Below are positions 31,827-44,993 of a stretch of DNA of 64,000 nucleotides, in pieces. The DNA comes from Mixophyes australis (lineage: Eukaryota > Chordata > Amphibia > Anura > Limnodynastidae). Location: NCBI GenBank assembly GCA_036250195.1, contig JAVHZZ010000003.1, positions 90,044,918 through 90,108,917 of the forward strand, written 5' to 3'. Every line of letters starts with the position of its first letter. Position 1 is the first letter of the stretch. The translations under genes and the position numbers were made by a program. The notes beneath the pieces are model-generated. The model made no database searches. It had not been told where the DNA came from and saw nothing but the letters and a program-made list of their open reading frames with translations.

Positions 31827-33872
31827 GGGTCTGCGCATGCGCAGCCCTTTTCTATACTTCAGTGTATACCCCTTTAACTCAATTGGCAGATCAGGCAACA
31901 CTCCCTATATTAAGCACCTGTGGTCAACACCACGGTGCCTGATCTTGGAGTCTCATTCCCCATGAGTCTCTGAAGGTGTTCCTGTATTCCTCGTGTATTC
32001 AGCGCTGCTGATTCCTGTGGTTTCCAAACCACTTCTATCCCTGTGGTTTCCAAACCACTTCTATTACTGTGGTTCCCATACCACTTCTACCATCAACTGT
32101 ATCATCGTGACTGTTTGCTGATTCCTATCCGCTGCCTCCGTGCACTACAGTCTTCTAAACCACTTCTATTACTGTGGTTCCCATACCACTTCTACCATCA
32201 ACTGTATCATTGTGACTGTTTGCTGATTCCTATCCGCTGCCTCCGTGCACTACAGTCTTCTAAACCACTTCAACGTTATTTTATTTCAATGTGACTGTTT
32301 GCTCATTGCTATCCGCTGCCTCCGTGCACTCCAGCTTTTACTTCACTCACCTGCTTCTCATCAAGTCTGTTTGCTGATTCCTATCCGCTGCCTCCGTGCA
32401 CTACAGTCTCCTGCTTGCAACTCGCCTGTGTTCATCATCGTGACTGCCAGCTGATTCCTATCCGCTGCCTCCGTGCACTACAGTCTCCTGCTGGTAACTC
32501 GCCTGTGTTCATCATCGTGACTGCCAGCTGATTACTATCCACTGCCTCCGTGCACTACAGTCTCCTGCTTGCAACTCGCCTGTGTTCATCATCGTGACTG
32601 CCAGCTGATTCCTATCCGCTGTCCTGTGCACTGCAGACTTACCTCATCTCTGTTGTATCGTCCTCGAGACTGCCGCTTGCATTACTATCTGCTACACTTC
32701 GTGATCAACAGCTCCTGGCCTGCGCTGCACTCCTGTGTCCCATCGCTGTTGGTTCCTGTGGTTGCTACTGGTTACCTCCGTGTGCCGCTGAGTCCTGCTG
32801 CTGTGGTCAGCGCTATCGTCCATCTCCTGCTGATCCGCTCTCCACGCCTTCACGTGTTCCACTGGTCTCTACCCTCCTGACAGCATTGGATTTGTATCTC
32901 ATCTACTACCCTCTGCTGGATCATCTCCATTCTCCTGGGTCCCTTCTGAGTCCAGTTCCACGTGTTGCTGACTCCTGCGGATTCGTGTCCCTGTTGGTCT
33001 ACTCACCTGTGCTCTGCACCTGCTAGACCGCTGCCTCACCTATCCAGGGACTTCCTATCCAGTCGGTCTCCAGCCGCTCAGGTACCGCTGCATTCCCATC
33101 TGACTGCTACTGCTGAACCACGGTATGCATACTTCTCATTGACTGTGCTGTGTATTGCATATCTTGCTGGACTGTGTTTGGTTCTCTCTGGAGTCTGCTA
33201 TCCGCTGAGTCTATTGCTATCATTGACTGTGTTATCATTGTGCTGGACTACTTCAAGAGACTTTCTAGATTGCAGACCTGCTCAGTCATTTATATATATA
33301 TATATCTATATTGTGCATATTACTGTGGATCGTGTATAAGGTGCCTGTGTATATCCTGTGTTGCAGTCTTCCCTTGTGCACCTCCTCACATATATATTCA
33401 GTGGTACAACTTGCTGATGTCAGACCACTGATCCCTGTTTCCGGTATCACCTGTTCCATTATCCTCTCACATAGCAGTGGTACAACTTGCTACCGCAGAC
33501 CACTGACTACCCGGATACCTCCACTTGGATTCCATTCCTTCACTCAGACAGCGGTACAACTTGCTACCCGCAGACCGCTGACTCTCATCACCTCCTTGTT
33601 TCTGTTGGACATTCCTCCTCACTATAGCAGTGGTACAACTTGCTATCGCAGACCACTGACTACCTTCACGTGCCTTGTCCATACAGTTCCTTGTGTATTA
33701 TTACCTCATTATTACCAGTGTTGCTAGTCATAGACTTTCCTGAGCATCTCATCGGCCATCATTTCATGTTCCGTGATCACCCAGCTACCAGAGTACGCTA
33801 TTACCATCTACATTGCTCTGGTAAGCCTACCATCTGGTGATCCCTGGGTAAAGACTCCTAGTGCCCGTGACA
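31760..33872 (+). repeat. 3' LTR of the Ty3 element
   Basis: Same length and sequence as the 5' LTR except for three transitions. It carries the same tandem repeats (31999-32639) and hairpin repeats (33399-33430, 33475-33505, 33549-33580, 33628-33658). It is followed by the ACATT target duplication at 33873-33877. The pol stop codon is at 31824-31826, inside this LTR. Confidence 0.95.
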
Positions 33873-33877
33873 ACATT

Positions 33878-34860
33878 AATGATCTGCAAGCTGTGCTTTT
33901 TCTGTATCTAATCTTCGGTTACTCTGGATGTTTTCTATATGTTTGAATTCACAGTTGTTTGAACTTCTCTCCTGCCTCTATCTTTCATTAAATTACTTAA
34001 CAAAGGAACTAGGAGCACATTGATGTGAGGCAGGTCAGGAGAAGAGGCGGTAATAGTCCTCAGGCATGAGCGGTTAAGGGATAAGGATGATTCCTACGAG
34101 TCACTGAGGTGGAAGGGTAGTTACAACTTTGAGAAAACCATGGGAGCTGCAGGTGCGATTGTGATTTGAAGGGAACCAGGAACTGATGAGCAATGGACAG
34201 GAATGGGGGGCACAGATGTGACAGCAGTCTCATCAGGTGGCTGCAGAGACAGTCAAGCAAAGCTGCTGCATATAGAGCATGTTTTCAGCTTTAAGGATTA
34301 CTGACTAGCATCATGTTCTGAATTACACCATAATGGCTGTTTTAGTTGCATTGTCAGCTTAACAGTTTCTGTACAATACTGATTAAATGCTTTTAGTGAT
34401 GTACTAAAAGCAAAAAAAAAAAATGTCTTTACTCATAACTATACAATTGAACTGTACTAATGTGTATGCATTGAACATAGGTTATGTAATTTGTAGGGAA
34501 GACTTAACTCTTCGCATGTCAGCATTAAGGTTATTATGTCTTTCCCTCTAATTTTATGTTCCATATTAGAACTTCATGTGAGTGCTCATTGAATCAAACA
34601 GGAGCCCAGTTAGAGAGAAATCAAGGTGGGCCCTAACTAAGAACTGATTGAGACAGGACCATAGACTACTTTATAAGGCAGCAAATTAGGAATACCCATT
34701 GTGACATTATCCCCTGAGAAAGTCCTAATCTGGAATGAAATGCATTGGGACCATGAGACAGGATTGAGACACGCAGCATAGGAGAGATACGTTCTGTCAA
34801 GATGACCAACTTATACTGCACTACACAGTGGCACAAGCATTGAGAGAGAATAAGGTCTAG
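33878..34860. other. Non-coding, nothing recognised
   Basis: Host flank of the Ty3 insertion with no recognisable gene. Confidence 0.5.
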
Positions 34861-35064
34861 GGGCCTGATTCATCAAGGTACGCAAACGCATCTGCTAAAT
34901 GGGACTTGAGCTACGTAAAAAACCGCATACGCAGCGCAAACAGAGCAGATACGGCCCTCAAAGTCAACTCAATCTCAAACTCCAACGCAAATATAACGGT
35001 TTGCGTCATTCAAAGTATGAAACACAGATGCGTATGCGTTTGCATACCTTGATGAATCAGGCCC
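34861..35064. mobile_element. Palindromic MITE, 204 bp
   Basis: The ends GGGCCTGATTCATCAAGGTA and its complement match over about 30 bp with one mismatch. The interior is partly palindromic and non-coding. No clear target duplication was seen, so the superfamily is open. Fragments with similar 'gggcctgattca' ends occur at 4925 and around 62640-62672 and 52815. Confidence 0.8.
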
Positions 35065-37639
35065 GATGTTATTAAACTCAGAGCACTTTCTTGTTTTTAG
35101 CACCACACATGAGATTGTATCTCTTGATGCTTTCATGAATTTCACCCATATAGGGCATATATTACAGTACAATAATACAGATTTTCAAGGGGATAAATAT
35201 GCCAATGTAACTTAGATTATATTATATACATAGCAACTTTGAATCTAATTACATATTGTAGTGATTGTTAAGAACCAAACCAAATTTACTAAACACTAAA
35301 TAAATCTGATTGTGGTTTGAGTGCTGTTTTTTTAAACACTATCACTTTAGTGAAGCTAATATCATGTTTTATTTACAATCAAATTATTATTTCCCATACC
35401 ATTTGCCATCATAAAGGATGAATTAATATGTAATTATATAATTAATATTTTATTTGCTCTGCGGGAACTATCAGTTTCCACTACATTGTTTTTCCATTTA
35501 ATTATTTCATTCACCATCCCTCAGATATAATTTATTTTCATCTAAGATCCTTAGAGTTCACAGCTTGGAAAACCAATTCAGTTTGTGTGGAGGTAAACCA
35601 AAGACCAGAGTATGAACACAGGAGGAGGTGGGTGTATATATTTGTCTGTGTCTATTCTGTGTATATTAAAAATATGTCTAGTACATGCATGTACTTGCAA
35701 ATACAGAATACAAATGTTATTTATGTTAACACCAATTGCTACTTTTGACGGGGATCAGTGAGAAAAGTTTGAAATAGGGAGGGAGCTTCAGAGACAGCAG
35801 ATGATTAATTGTAGAACATTCATGACCAATAACATGCCATGCTCTAATGCACTGAATTCCCACTTTCCCTTTTCATACCTTTCCTGCTGATCGCTATCAA
35901 AATGAGTGGCATTTACATTTCTGAATTGAAAGCAACCGCTGTTATATTAATTAGTTTTAGTAATATTAATTATTAAGCTTGAACACCAAGCTAATCCTGA
36001 TAAATAAACTTTTAAACTGCTGTGTTGCATCTATTGAGATGAGCCATAGCAGTCAAGCTGTGGGCATATATAGATTGCATCAAAATAACATTATTTCAAT
36101 GCAGCTTTGTGCAATCAGGTCTGTAAAATATTAGGACATGGATACATATTACAGTCCACTCAAACCATCCCCAAACTGCCCAGCCATGCCCACATTCATA
36201 TGAAGTTTTTCTACTTTGTGACAGGTTCTACCCTTTTCTGGGGCTGAGAATCTAGACTATTTGGCTTAATATTATTTTTAATTATATGTATTTGATTTAT
36301 ATATCTCTAACACTGTTCACAATTATGGTCATACTATACAAGTGGTTAATAACCTTGGCTTGTTTACTGACTGATTGTAGTCGCCTACCTGACCTTATGG
36401 CTATGTACATAGTGGTGTTTGAAATGTGTTTTTTTAATGTGGTAAAACCCAAGTAAAATGAACATAAACCACATTGCATTTATGTAAATACCTGGTATGA
36501 CTTTGATGTGTGTTTAGATGGTTTTCAGCAGGAAATAAGCTTTCAACTGAGTTGATGGGTCTCAGACATTAAGTTGAAACATGACACTCAGCATTAATTA
36601 GTAGAGCTGGGTGAATCTTCCAAGGTATAGTAATTGATAATGGAACAACATTTATATTTAGCTGAATTGATTTAATATTCCTTTTATACCTTTTATTACT
36701 AGTTAAAAAAAACTGAACAGAACTGTTTAAAGGGTATAAAAAGTAGTTTTAGTTTTTTTTTAATTGTGTACAGAATATGCAGAGAATCTCAAATTCTGCT
36801 TTATCAATTGTTTTGATTTGTTATAATTGAACGATAGGTGAAAAAATGCAGTATGAATACCATGCACAAATGCTTATAGATGTCATGCACAAATGCTTAT
36901 AGATGTCTAAATGTAACTCATATGCTGAAGGTTTTACAAAGGACAATTCATCCTTTATATTTTTACATGACAATTCTGCATGTACTGAGCTGTGAATTAT
37001 TAATGTGCTCCATTGTGAATTGTGCTAAATTTATCTTTTCATTCCAATACTCTAAACTAATTAATATAAAGTGAAGAGATGACTGCAGTTGTCAGAACTG
37101 TTCCAATGAACATTTGCCTCATATCACATTTGGCCATGAAATTTACCATTAACACACTGTACATATTGTTAGTATTCAGAGGCAAATTTTTCTTAACATT
37201 GACAGTTACTGGAACTAGAACTTCACTACTAAAGTGGAAGTAGCTCTCATTGTTAAGAAAACTGCAGTCAACTCTGAAAATATTGTGTGATGTAAAGATT
37301 TGGACAGAGGGGAACTATAAAAATACTGTAAATGTTATAGAAGTGGGAGAAAGATCACTTGAGAAAACTTTGCATTTCTCTATGCAGGCGCTCATTCTCA
37401 CTTACTCCAGGCAGAGCAATGATGCTGAGATATGCTGGCAAAGCTGAGGAGTTGTCCCAATATTGGAGTGTGTGTGGCCCCAAAACAAACACAATGCCTG
37501 AAAAGAAATCTATCCAATTAATAAGCATGTTAAATATGGTAGGAATCTTACCGATCTCTGACTGTCAGGATTTGGAGTCCTGGTTTCTGTGGACTAAGAA
37601 CTTTGGTACATTACTCTACTCACATCAAGAATGCTGCTG
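35065..37639. other. AT-rich, nothing recognised
   Basis: Only short unsupported frames are present. A small direct repeat 'catgcacaaatgcttatagatgt' occurs twice at 36861-36906. Confidence 0.5.
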
Positions 37640-38340
37640 AATTATGGTTCCCTGCTGTTCCAGCAATGCAGCAGTTAAGCCACTGTACTGAGGTCCTCAG
37701 CAGTTGAATTTAATCTGTGGTTAAATCTACAAATCCTGACTCTCCAAGTAGCCTGGGTCAGATCATTGAAGCAATGAAGGAGCCGATTGTGTCACTCTGC
37801 CTCAGACCTTGACATCCTTTTTATCTGCTAACCTTGGACATGGTAATCCCGTGCATCTGTAACTTTAATCTTGACCTGGCAATCATGTGTATTTGTTACC
37901 TGTGATTCCTGATTTGGCTGTACTGTGTATCTGCAATCCTGAATCCCGATACTTGTAATCAGAATGCTGTCTGCTTTACTAGCAATAAGGATTCCATCTT
38001 GTGCATGCAAACTTGTAACCAGTGAACTATTCTATATTATCTATTACTTTGATATTAATGGTAATCCAGACACTATTCTATTTATGCAGAATCCTGAACC
38101 CTAATTTCTGTTACCTGTGTACTACCTGTATTTGCCTCTCATACAATAAGGACTCCATAATATTCTTTGTCTTTGTGTGTTTACAATAAAGATGATCACA
38201 TTTCGATTCAATTTTTTGACTGATATACTTCACGACACTCCAGCTTTGTTACTTTGTCTGTGTATGCGGTCATTTTCCAACCACACTAACAATGCCACGT
38301 GGTCAGTGTGCCCATTGATCAAATATTGTTTGGCCACCCA
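37640..38340 (+). repeat. Possible LTR-like remnant
   Basis: The region is rich in loosely repeated phrases ('aatcctga', 'ttgtaac', 'acctgtgtactacc'). It includes an ACAATAAAG segment near 38184 that could serve as a poly(A) signal. No ends or target duplication were found. Confidence 0.25.
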
Positions 38341-39816
38341 TGTGCAGTAATCCATCCAGCATTCAGGATCTACATGTGATTGGGATTGACCAGATGTCGA
38401 CCATCACAGATGGAAAATGCGGTCAGCAGTCTGCACTATATTGGTCTAAAGGGATCTTGCATGACAAAACTGGACATAGATCTGGTTGTCTGGTGCTTAG
38501 GATGTGTTCATGTTCGGGCACCTTATACGGTTTATCTAGTTTTGGAGAACCGTCTATTCCTCAACTTTCCCCTTATGTAACAATTAGGGTAGACTCAAAC
38601 AGGGTTTGGACTTCACTGCCCTGTTATGTAAAAACAGAGGCCATATTACATTGGGAATTTGCAGTACAGGAGGACTCAGTATGTAAATGTCTCTTCAATG
38701 GAGAATTTTGAATGTTAGGACCTCAAGTGTCAATGCACCATTATTATGGTATGCAAATATCAGTGTATTACTGTTCTCATTAAAATATATTACATATATA
38801 ATAATTAGTAGACCTCAATACAGATTCCGGGGTCCGATTTGGGGCTTTGACCTGCAGGTTGCGGATCTCTAGAATATAGTGTATCAGTTCCCCACTATTG
38901 AAGACAACTAGACAAAATGAGTCCTCCCGAATAATAATTTGACAGCACCACACTTGGATGGGTGGATCAGTAAGAAAGAGTAGTGCTATCCAAAACAGGA
39001 CAAAGCCTAAAGTTTATTTTGCTGAGCATATAACCAATACATGCTGTTCCCGATAAATATTTTCACACAACAATACAAGAAATGTAATATTGTGCAAGTT
39101 AAGTAGGTGTATATAGGTTTAGAGTCTGAATTTCTGCCCAGCTCAATAGTAGTCAGAGGAAGAGGTCACATTGAGGACAAATCAATCTTTGGATGCAAAA
39201 TTGTAAATTGTGCCATTATTTTCCTGTCAATTAGCAGTTGTTGAGTAATTGTAATAAATTACTTGAGCTTGTTATCTACATTTTCTTAATTAAAGGAAAC
39301 AGAATACATGTGTAACTCTGGTTAAAAAAACTAGTCAGTATCTTTGTTAGCTCAAAAAAACACGAGAACGGTAATAGTTATGGTCAGAAAATCAGGTTTT
39401 TAGATAAGATAAATTTAAGACAACATAATTGTTCTGAGACAGAAATGAAAGGAGAAGGTTAATGTAATTATGTAAAAGTGAAAATGAATTTAAAACTTAC
39501 TGCCATGTGTTTTTAAATGTCTGAAAACTATATACTAAAAAATGTAGAAGTTGCTCATTGCACACTGTTGTGATTGATTTTCTGTGAAAATCCACTTATC
39601 CCTATTCATTGATTCAGATAAATAAGTGATCTGACACTCCGACGATCATTGTCAAATTCTGACTCAATGTGCAATTCAAAACACTGATATTAATTAGGGA
39701 TTTGGTGAAGTTCTTACTGCACATTCAGTAGTAGTATTTTTAATGAAAAAGAGAAGTTAAATTTTTATGACATATTATTCTAAACTTTTATAACTATGTA
39801 TTTAGGTTACGAAACT
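38341..39816. other. Non-coding, nothing recognised
   Basis: Short plus-strand frames at 38340-38711 overlap each other and have no domain features. Confidence 0.45.
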
Positions 39817-40080
39817 GCTTAAATCAGAGGTTCCCAAACTTTTGCAGTTCGCGGCACCCTTAGAGTCTCCATAATTTTTTCAAGGCACCCCTCCAAAATA
39901 ATTACTGAGCAGTCCCATTTTATAAGTAGTTGGTCAAAAAAACGTAATAAGTACTTAGGCCAGGACACAAATACTTATTTAGTTGTTTGCAAAAATAATA
40001 CACATACATCCAAAGAATATTATTAGATATTTTTTTCAATTATACTTCTGTCAAAGAATAATTTACAGCTAACTCACACT

Positions 40081-40500
40081 GTGCCCCTTCATCCACACAC
40101 TGTGCCTCCTTCATCTACACACTCTGTGCCCTCCTTCATCTCCACACACTCTGTGCCCTCCTTTTTCTCCACACACTCTGTGCCCCTGCATCAACACACT
40201 CTGTGCCCCTGCATCCACTCACTTTGTGCCCCTGCATCAACTCACTCTGACCCCTCTGCATCCACTCACTCAGTCGCCTCTGCATCCACTCACTCTGCCC
40301 GCTCTGCGTCATCCTCTCACTCTTTCCCCTCTGCATCCTCTCACTCTGCCCCCTCTGCATCATCCTCTCACTCTGCCCCCTTTGCATTCCCTCACTCTGC
40401 CTTCTCTGCATCCCCTCACTCTGCCCCCTCTGCATCCATTCACTCGGCCCCCTCTGCATCCCTCACTCTGCTCCCTCTGCATCCACACACCCTGCCCACA
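40081..40500. repeat. Pyrimidine-rich minisatellite, about 24 bp units
   Basis: Tandem variants of 'catcc.ctcactctgccccctctg', less regular at the left, where 'ccttcatctacacactctgtgcc' units occur. Overlapping Ser/His/Pro-rich frames on both strands are artefacts. Confidence 0.9.
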
Positions 40501-40544
40501 CACTCTGCCCAGAAACCAGCATCCTCCTCTCTCATGCCGCTTGT

Positions 40545-40587
40545 CACTGAATGTCAGGCGTGATGACGTCATGCCCGAAATTCAGTG
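40545..40587. repeat. Palindrome centred on TGACGTCA
   Basis: A 43-nt imperfect palindrome with arms CACTGAATGTC / GAAATTCAGTG and centre GATGACGTCATG. TGACGTCA is the consensus CREB/ATF site; whether that matters here is unknown. Confidence 0.85.
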
Positions 40588-40723
40588 AGAAGCGAGGAGA
40601 GAGGATGCTGGGTCTCGGGCCCCACCAGATTGGTAATTTTTTTTTTGTTTTGTTTTTTTTCTCTACCTGGCCGCGGCACCCCTGGGAGCCGCGGCGCACA
40701 CTTTGGGAACCAGGGGCTTAAAT

Positions 40724-42020
40724 GATTTACTAATAAAAAAAAAATATTGTAAACAAACATTTTAACAAAAAGATCTTCTGTAGGGATCAGGAAAAACATG
40801 GACAAGGCATTGGCAGTATTTAAGTCCAGCAAAGTGAGTCCCATTGGTCGGTCTGTACAGTAACAACGGATACAATTTAAGCACTTGATATTGCAGTAGT
40901 ATTTGTAGTGCAACTATGTGTCATTAAAGTCTACTCTAGCTGTACATTTAGTACTTTGCAGCTTCTAGTTTTTGAACCACTTAGGCATACTGACTGAGAT
41001 CACCAAGAAAAAAACCTAACTAAGCTGTCATATCAAACACAAAGTAACTTTGGTGTTCAAATTTACTTACAGATAACAAGTAACAGAGGCAGAGTGTGTC
41101 ATACACAGTAGCACCATCTTTGTGGAAAATAGAATAGAAACACAGGCAACACACCAAACTCACTTATCGTCTAAAGCTTGTCAAAGGGTAAATTGTGTGT
41201 GGATACCAGTCCCAATACAAATGGTGGTGAACACTAAAGTATTATCTCTTCCAGCAGGCTTAAACAGCAAACTCTGTCTAACATAGATTATCTAAAACAT
41301 CAAATGCATTTTTTACGTCTTTAAAAAGTCATTGGCATCTTGCAAAGGTAGACGACAAAGGTCACAATTAAAAATAACCCCATATGATAAGCAGGCAGCA
41401 TTATAAATGCAATTTTTATTATTAGAGATGTCTGAACTTGAAAAACAAAGGAAAAACAAATCTATCGTAAACCATAGAAATTTAAGACATTATTTTTTAA
41501 TTAGTAGATGTTATATATTTTTTTTATTTCTTGATATTAGTTTAACTAGTTTATGGCAGACTATGCTTTGGCTGGATCACTTATAAATAACTTAATTGTG
41601 GTTGGATTATGTAGAAATAACTTATTGAATATATTTATTTGAATTAGGAGTGCAATGCTATACATTGCTATGTGTTTTGTATGGAAAAGTATGGACTTCT
41701 GAGACAGTATGTCATGTTTTGGTTTTGCAACTGTCTAGAGACAGGTATCTTGTGCTAATTAGACATTTTCATCGCAAAGTGACCAAATCTTCTATTGAGC
41801 CTGAAAGACAGGAGGAGGTAAATATACTTGCTATACTTATACTTACTATGCCAGTGAGCACAGAGGAATGTAAACTTTGCAAGTTAAATTGCGCTCAAAA
41901 CAAGATTATAGAAATGTTATATCTTGATGGTAAACATTCAATAGAAAACCTCAGATGTAATGGCACCGCTAGTAGCAATGTAAAAAGGTGTTAAACCCTT
42001 CCAGGCTGATTTATGTGCAG
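40724..42020. other. Non-coding, weak transposase-like frame
   Basis: Mostly AT-rich. The plus-strand frame at 41650-41994 contains 'LSRDRYLVLIRHFH', faintly like a piggyBac transposase segment, but the resemblance is too short to call. Confidence 0.3.
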
Positions 42021-42322
42021 AACCAGAGAAAAATAAGCCTGCGCTCGGTATATCCCACATTATACATTGTACCAGCTGCTTGGCAATAAGCCCACGTACG
42101 GTATATCCCATATAGTATGTGATACCAGCTGCACGGCAATATAAATGCCCATATATGTATACAAAACAAAAAGACAGTTGTCTGTGCTTATCCTTTAAAC
42201 TGCATATCTCTGTGTGACTAGCAAAATGAAAAAATTAGGTATTAGTTCATATTTTGATCCAAAGATTTAAGCCTGCATCCCAACGTCAAGGGCACCTCAT
42301 TATATGCAGGTCCTACACTGAC
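42021..42322 (+). repeat. 302-bp direct repeat, copy 1
   Basis: It runs from 'aaccagagaaaaataagcc' to 'tcctacactgac' and matches copy 2 at 42489-42790 over its whole length, with scattered substitutions and equal length. It contains two internal phrases of the type 'gctcggtatatcc' about 55-60 bp apart. Confidence 0.9.
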
Positions 42323-42488
42323 CTATAAGCTTTAAACACCATTAAAATGCAGTTAAAATCAGATGCACTCACCACCCAGATATAGGGGTTTACATCTAGC
42401 AAGGGCTGGCTTGTGAGCCACACCGAAATGTGCCTTAAATAGGCTTGATGGACAGCTGCTATGACAAAAAGGCAATATTTTAAAACAA

Positions 42489-42790
42489 AACCAGAGAAAA
42501 ATAAGCCCGCGCTCAGTATATCCCACATTATATATGGTACCAGCTGCTTGGCAATAAGCCCGCGCTCGGTATATCCATTATTGTATGTGGTACCAGCCGC
42601 ATGGCAATATAAATGCCCATATATGTATACAAAACAAAAAGACAGTTGTCAGCGCTTATCCTTTAAACTGCATATCTGTGTGTGTCTAGCAAAATGAAAA
42701 AAAAAGGTATTAGTTAATATTTTGATCAAAAGATTTAAGCCTGCATCCCAACGTCAAGGGCACCTCATTAGATGCAGATCCTACACTGAC
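42489..42790 (+). repeat. 302-bp direct repeat, copy 2
   Basis: The second copy in the same orientation, separated from copy 1 by 166 bp of unrelated sequence. Together they could be terminal repeats of a small deleted retroelement or a local duplication. Confidence 0.9.
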
Positions 42791-44993
42791 TTTACTCACA
42801 TTCAGTGGGCTATAATGGCAATATTTAATCATTTCACCCAACACTAATTTAGCCATAAGGTGGCGGCATAGAGATATAGAATCATCTCAGTATCAACAAT
42901 ACTGCACATGCTTTCTTTCTTTTTTCTTTTTGGGCTATCTTTTGGAGAAAAACATACGGTTGAAGAAATATACAAAATAGATGATTTCAAAAGAACGCCT
43001 TTGGATTTTTTCGGAAACATACGGAATAGAGAATTCCAAAGTGACTTCTTTTCTGGACTTTTTCTGAATTGTATTTATATATTTGTCTTAGCGTGTGCCC
43101 TATATATGTAATTTGCATTGTAACATACTTAGAAATGTTACACAAAGTTTTTTTGAAACAGCGGTTTCTACAAAAACAGATGAAAGAGGGTGTTTAAAAG
43201 TGTCAGTTGTTATATTACTCAAGTTGTCTTCTCTGTGTTCTAAAGACTGGAGGTGAAAGATATGCGTAGACTCAGCTTTGATCACACTCAAATATAGACT
43301 AATTAATGTGTTAATTAATGTAATTAATGTGTAGAACAACTAATTAACAAAGCTGCCCAGCTCCATTCATTTATATAGCCCATTAATTCCAATGGGGGTA
43401 TCAACATGTAGTACACTTTCCCATTTAATTCAATGGGAAAGCTCCATTAATAAATGATGAGAAAATGGGCCACTGTACAACCACTCCCCTACACTAAAAA
43501 AAAGTCTGGCTAAACAGCATGGTTTCCACTATAATAAGGAGACCATGATTCTGTCAAAGTCATAGTTAAAACTAGCCCATGCTGGTCAGCACAGGGCTGG
43601 AGACCCCCTGGGCAGTGGGGGCCAAGGTAATGCAGACAATTGTGTGCCATTCATTTCAGTGAGCAACTGAAATGAATAGTGAAAGCTCTAATACTTAGAG
43701 TGTAAAATTGATCACATGACGCAACACGTCACTTCATATTAAATGAACGTTTGGACAATGAATTCTTATTTATTGTAGCAATTTATGAATATTTTGATCA
43801 ACTTAAAACTAGTCTAAAACTGATTGTAAATATTCAGAATGGTTGCTGAAGAAACACCATAAGTTATTTTTTGATTTTAAGAAGTGAAACCTTAAGCATA
43901 CTTTTATAGCTGAGTTCACTTTAATGAATTGATGAATAATTTAACAATAAACTGATTGAATCTTAAACACTGTCATTGGAAATGACTAAAGATATAAATA
44001 CAAACTACAAACATAGTCATGATTTATAAAGGATCCATCTGCAGATGGTGAAAAACAGTTGTAGGATTTACACAAACAGATAAAGTTTATTAGCGATAGA
44101 GATAGATAGCTGGATTAGTGGCAGTATCTAAGATCTCAACTATAATAGAATGAAATAAATTCAGGTGAAAGCTGCTAAGAAGAGCAATATTTTAGTTTAG
44201 TCGTCTCTGGATTTACTTTGTTTTAACTGAGATGCTTTATCTCCAAATAATTCCTGCTTCACAGTATAGACGTCTCAGTTGTATTCTGATTTAGTGCTCT
44301 TTTATACTTCACATAAATTGGTCTTCGAGAAGCATCAATTAAGACAGGTTTTTCCAGTACAAGTAAAGAGAAGTGGCATATATGAAATTAAGTTTGTTTA
44401 TAGTAATAAAGAATCTAATTTCACAGTACATTTCAGGTGGATACAATAAAAAAAAAAGGCTGGATAGTAGTGTTAGACTGGTGTATGAAGAGCACAGAAG
44501 TAAATCTAGTACCAGGACCACTGCAGAATTGAAAATAATAGGTTTTATATACGATACACATTTGACAGCATATACTTGCAATAATCTACAATATGGACAC
44601 ATTTACATAATGATTTGTCATATTAAAGGACGATAAAGTTGCTTTTACCATGTTTCTTTTGTATTAAACATGGAGTTTGTTGATAATAATAAAGAATCCC
44701 TGTAATATGCCTGAATTTGGCCTCAAAATACCTGAATCACAGAAAAATACTACTGGCAAATTGTTCCGATTTGTTCCTGCTTCACTGGATTCCAAATGCT
44801 GGTTTGCCATTCCCACGTATTGTCAGCCATTTTGCAATCACTAAAGGAAGAACAGCCAGCAGAACACAGTTAGGTTGCAGATGCTGTCCACACCTAGACA
44901 GCACTGTCATTGCTAAGTGGATGGGGTTGCTTCTGCGTTTTTTTGTCACTTTAATGAATTAACCTCTCCCTTCTATTATTTCCACTGTTACAG
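42791..44993. other. Non-coding, nothing recognised
   Basis: No convincing gene. A local repetition of 'ttaattaatgt' near 43300-43330 and an inverted pair of 'aattccaatggg'-like segments at 43385-43435 are the only structure seen. Confidence 0.45.

Larger units (their letters stand above)
25391..33872 (+). mobile_element. Full-length Ty3/chromovirus LTR retrotransposon (sushi type)
   Basis: An 8482-bp element with LTRs at 25391-27503 and 31760-33872, each 2113 bp and TG..CA bounded. A perfect 5-bp duplication ACATT lies at 25386-25390 and 33873-33877. By eye I find only three LTR differences, all transitions (26332/32701, 27096/33465, 27207/33576). gag and pol are open throughout. A purine tract (31746-31756) precedes the 3' LTR. 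The C-terminal chromodomain, GPY module, gag type and -1 gag/pol layout place it among vertebrate chromoviruses of the sushi-ichi group, from which mammalian PEG10/RTL genes descend. It looks recently inserted and potentially competent. Confidence 0.95.
39825..40715. mobile_element. hAT-like non-autonomous element with pyrimidine-rich array
   Basis: An exact 8-bp duplication GCTTAAAT flanks the element at 39817-39824 and 40716-40723. The ends CAGAGGTTCCCAAACT and the complementary TTTGGGAACCAGGG match the ends of the element at 10171-11400, as do inner segments ('ggcacccttagagtctccataatttttt', 'ccgcggcacccctgggagc'). It carries an array (40081-40500) and a palindrome (40545-40587). No transposase is encoded. 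Confidence 0.85.

Noticed and set aside
40081..40588. Ser/His-rich frames on both strands
   Set aside because: Products of the 24-bp array; no independent evidence of coding.
41650..41994. piggyBac-like transposase remnant
   Set aside because: Only about 14 residues resemble the family, with no catalytic Asp context or TTAA-flanked ends found.
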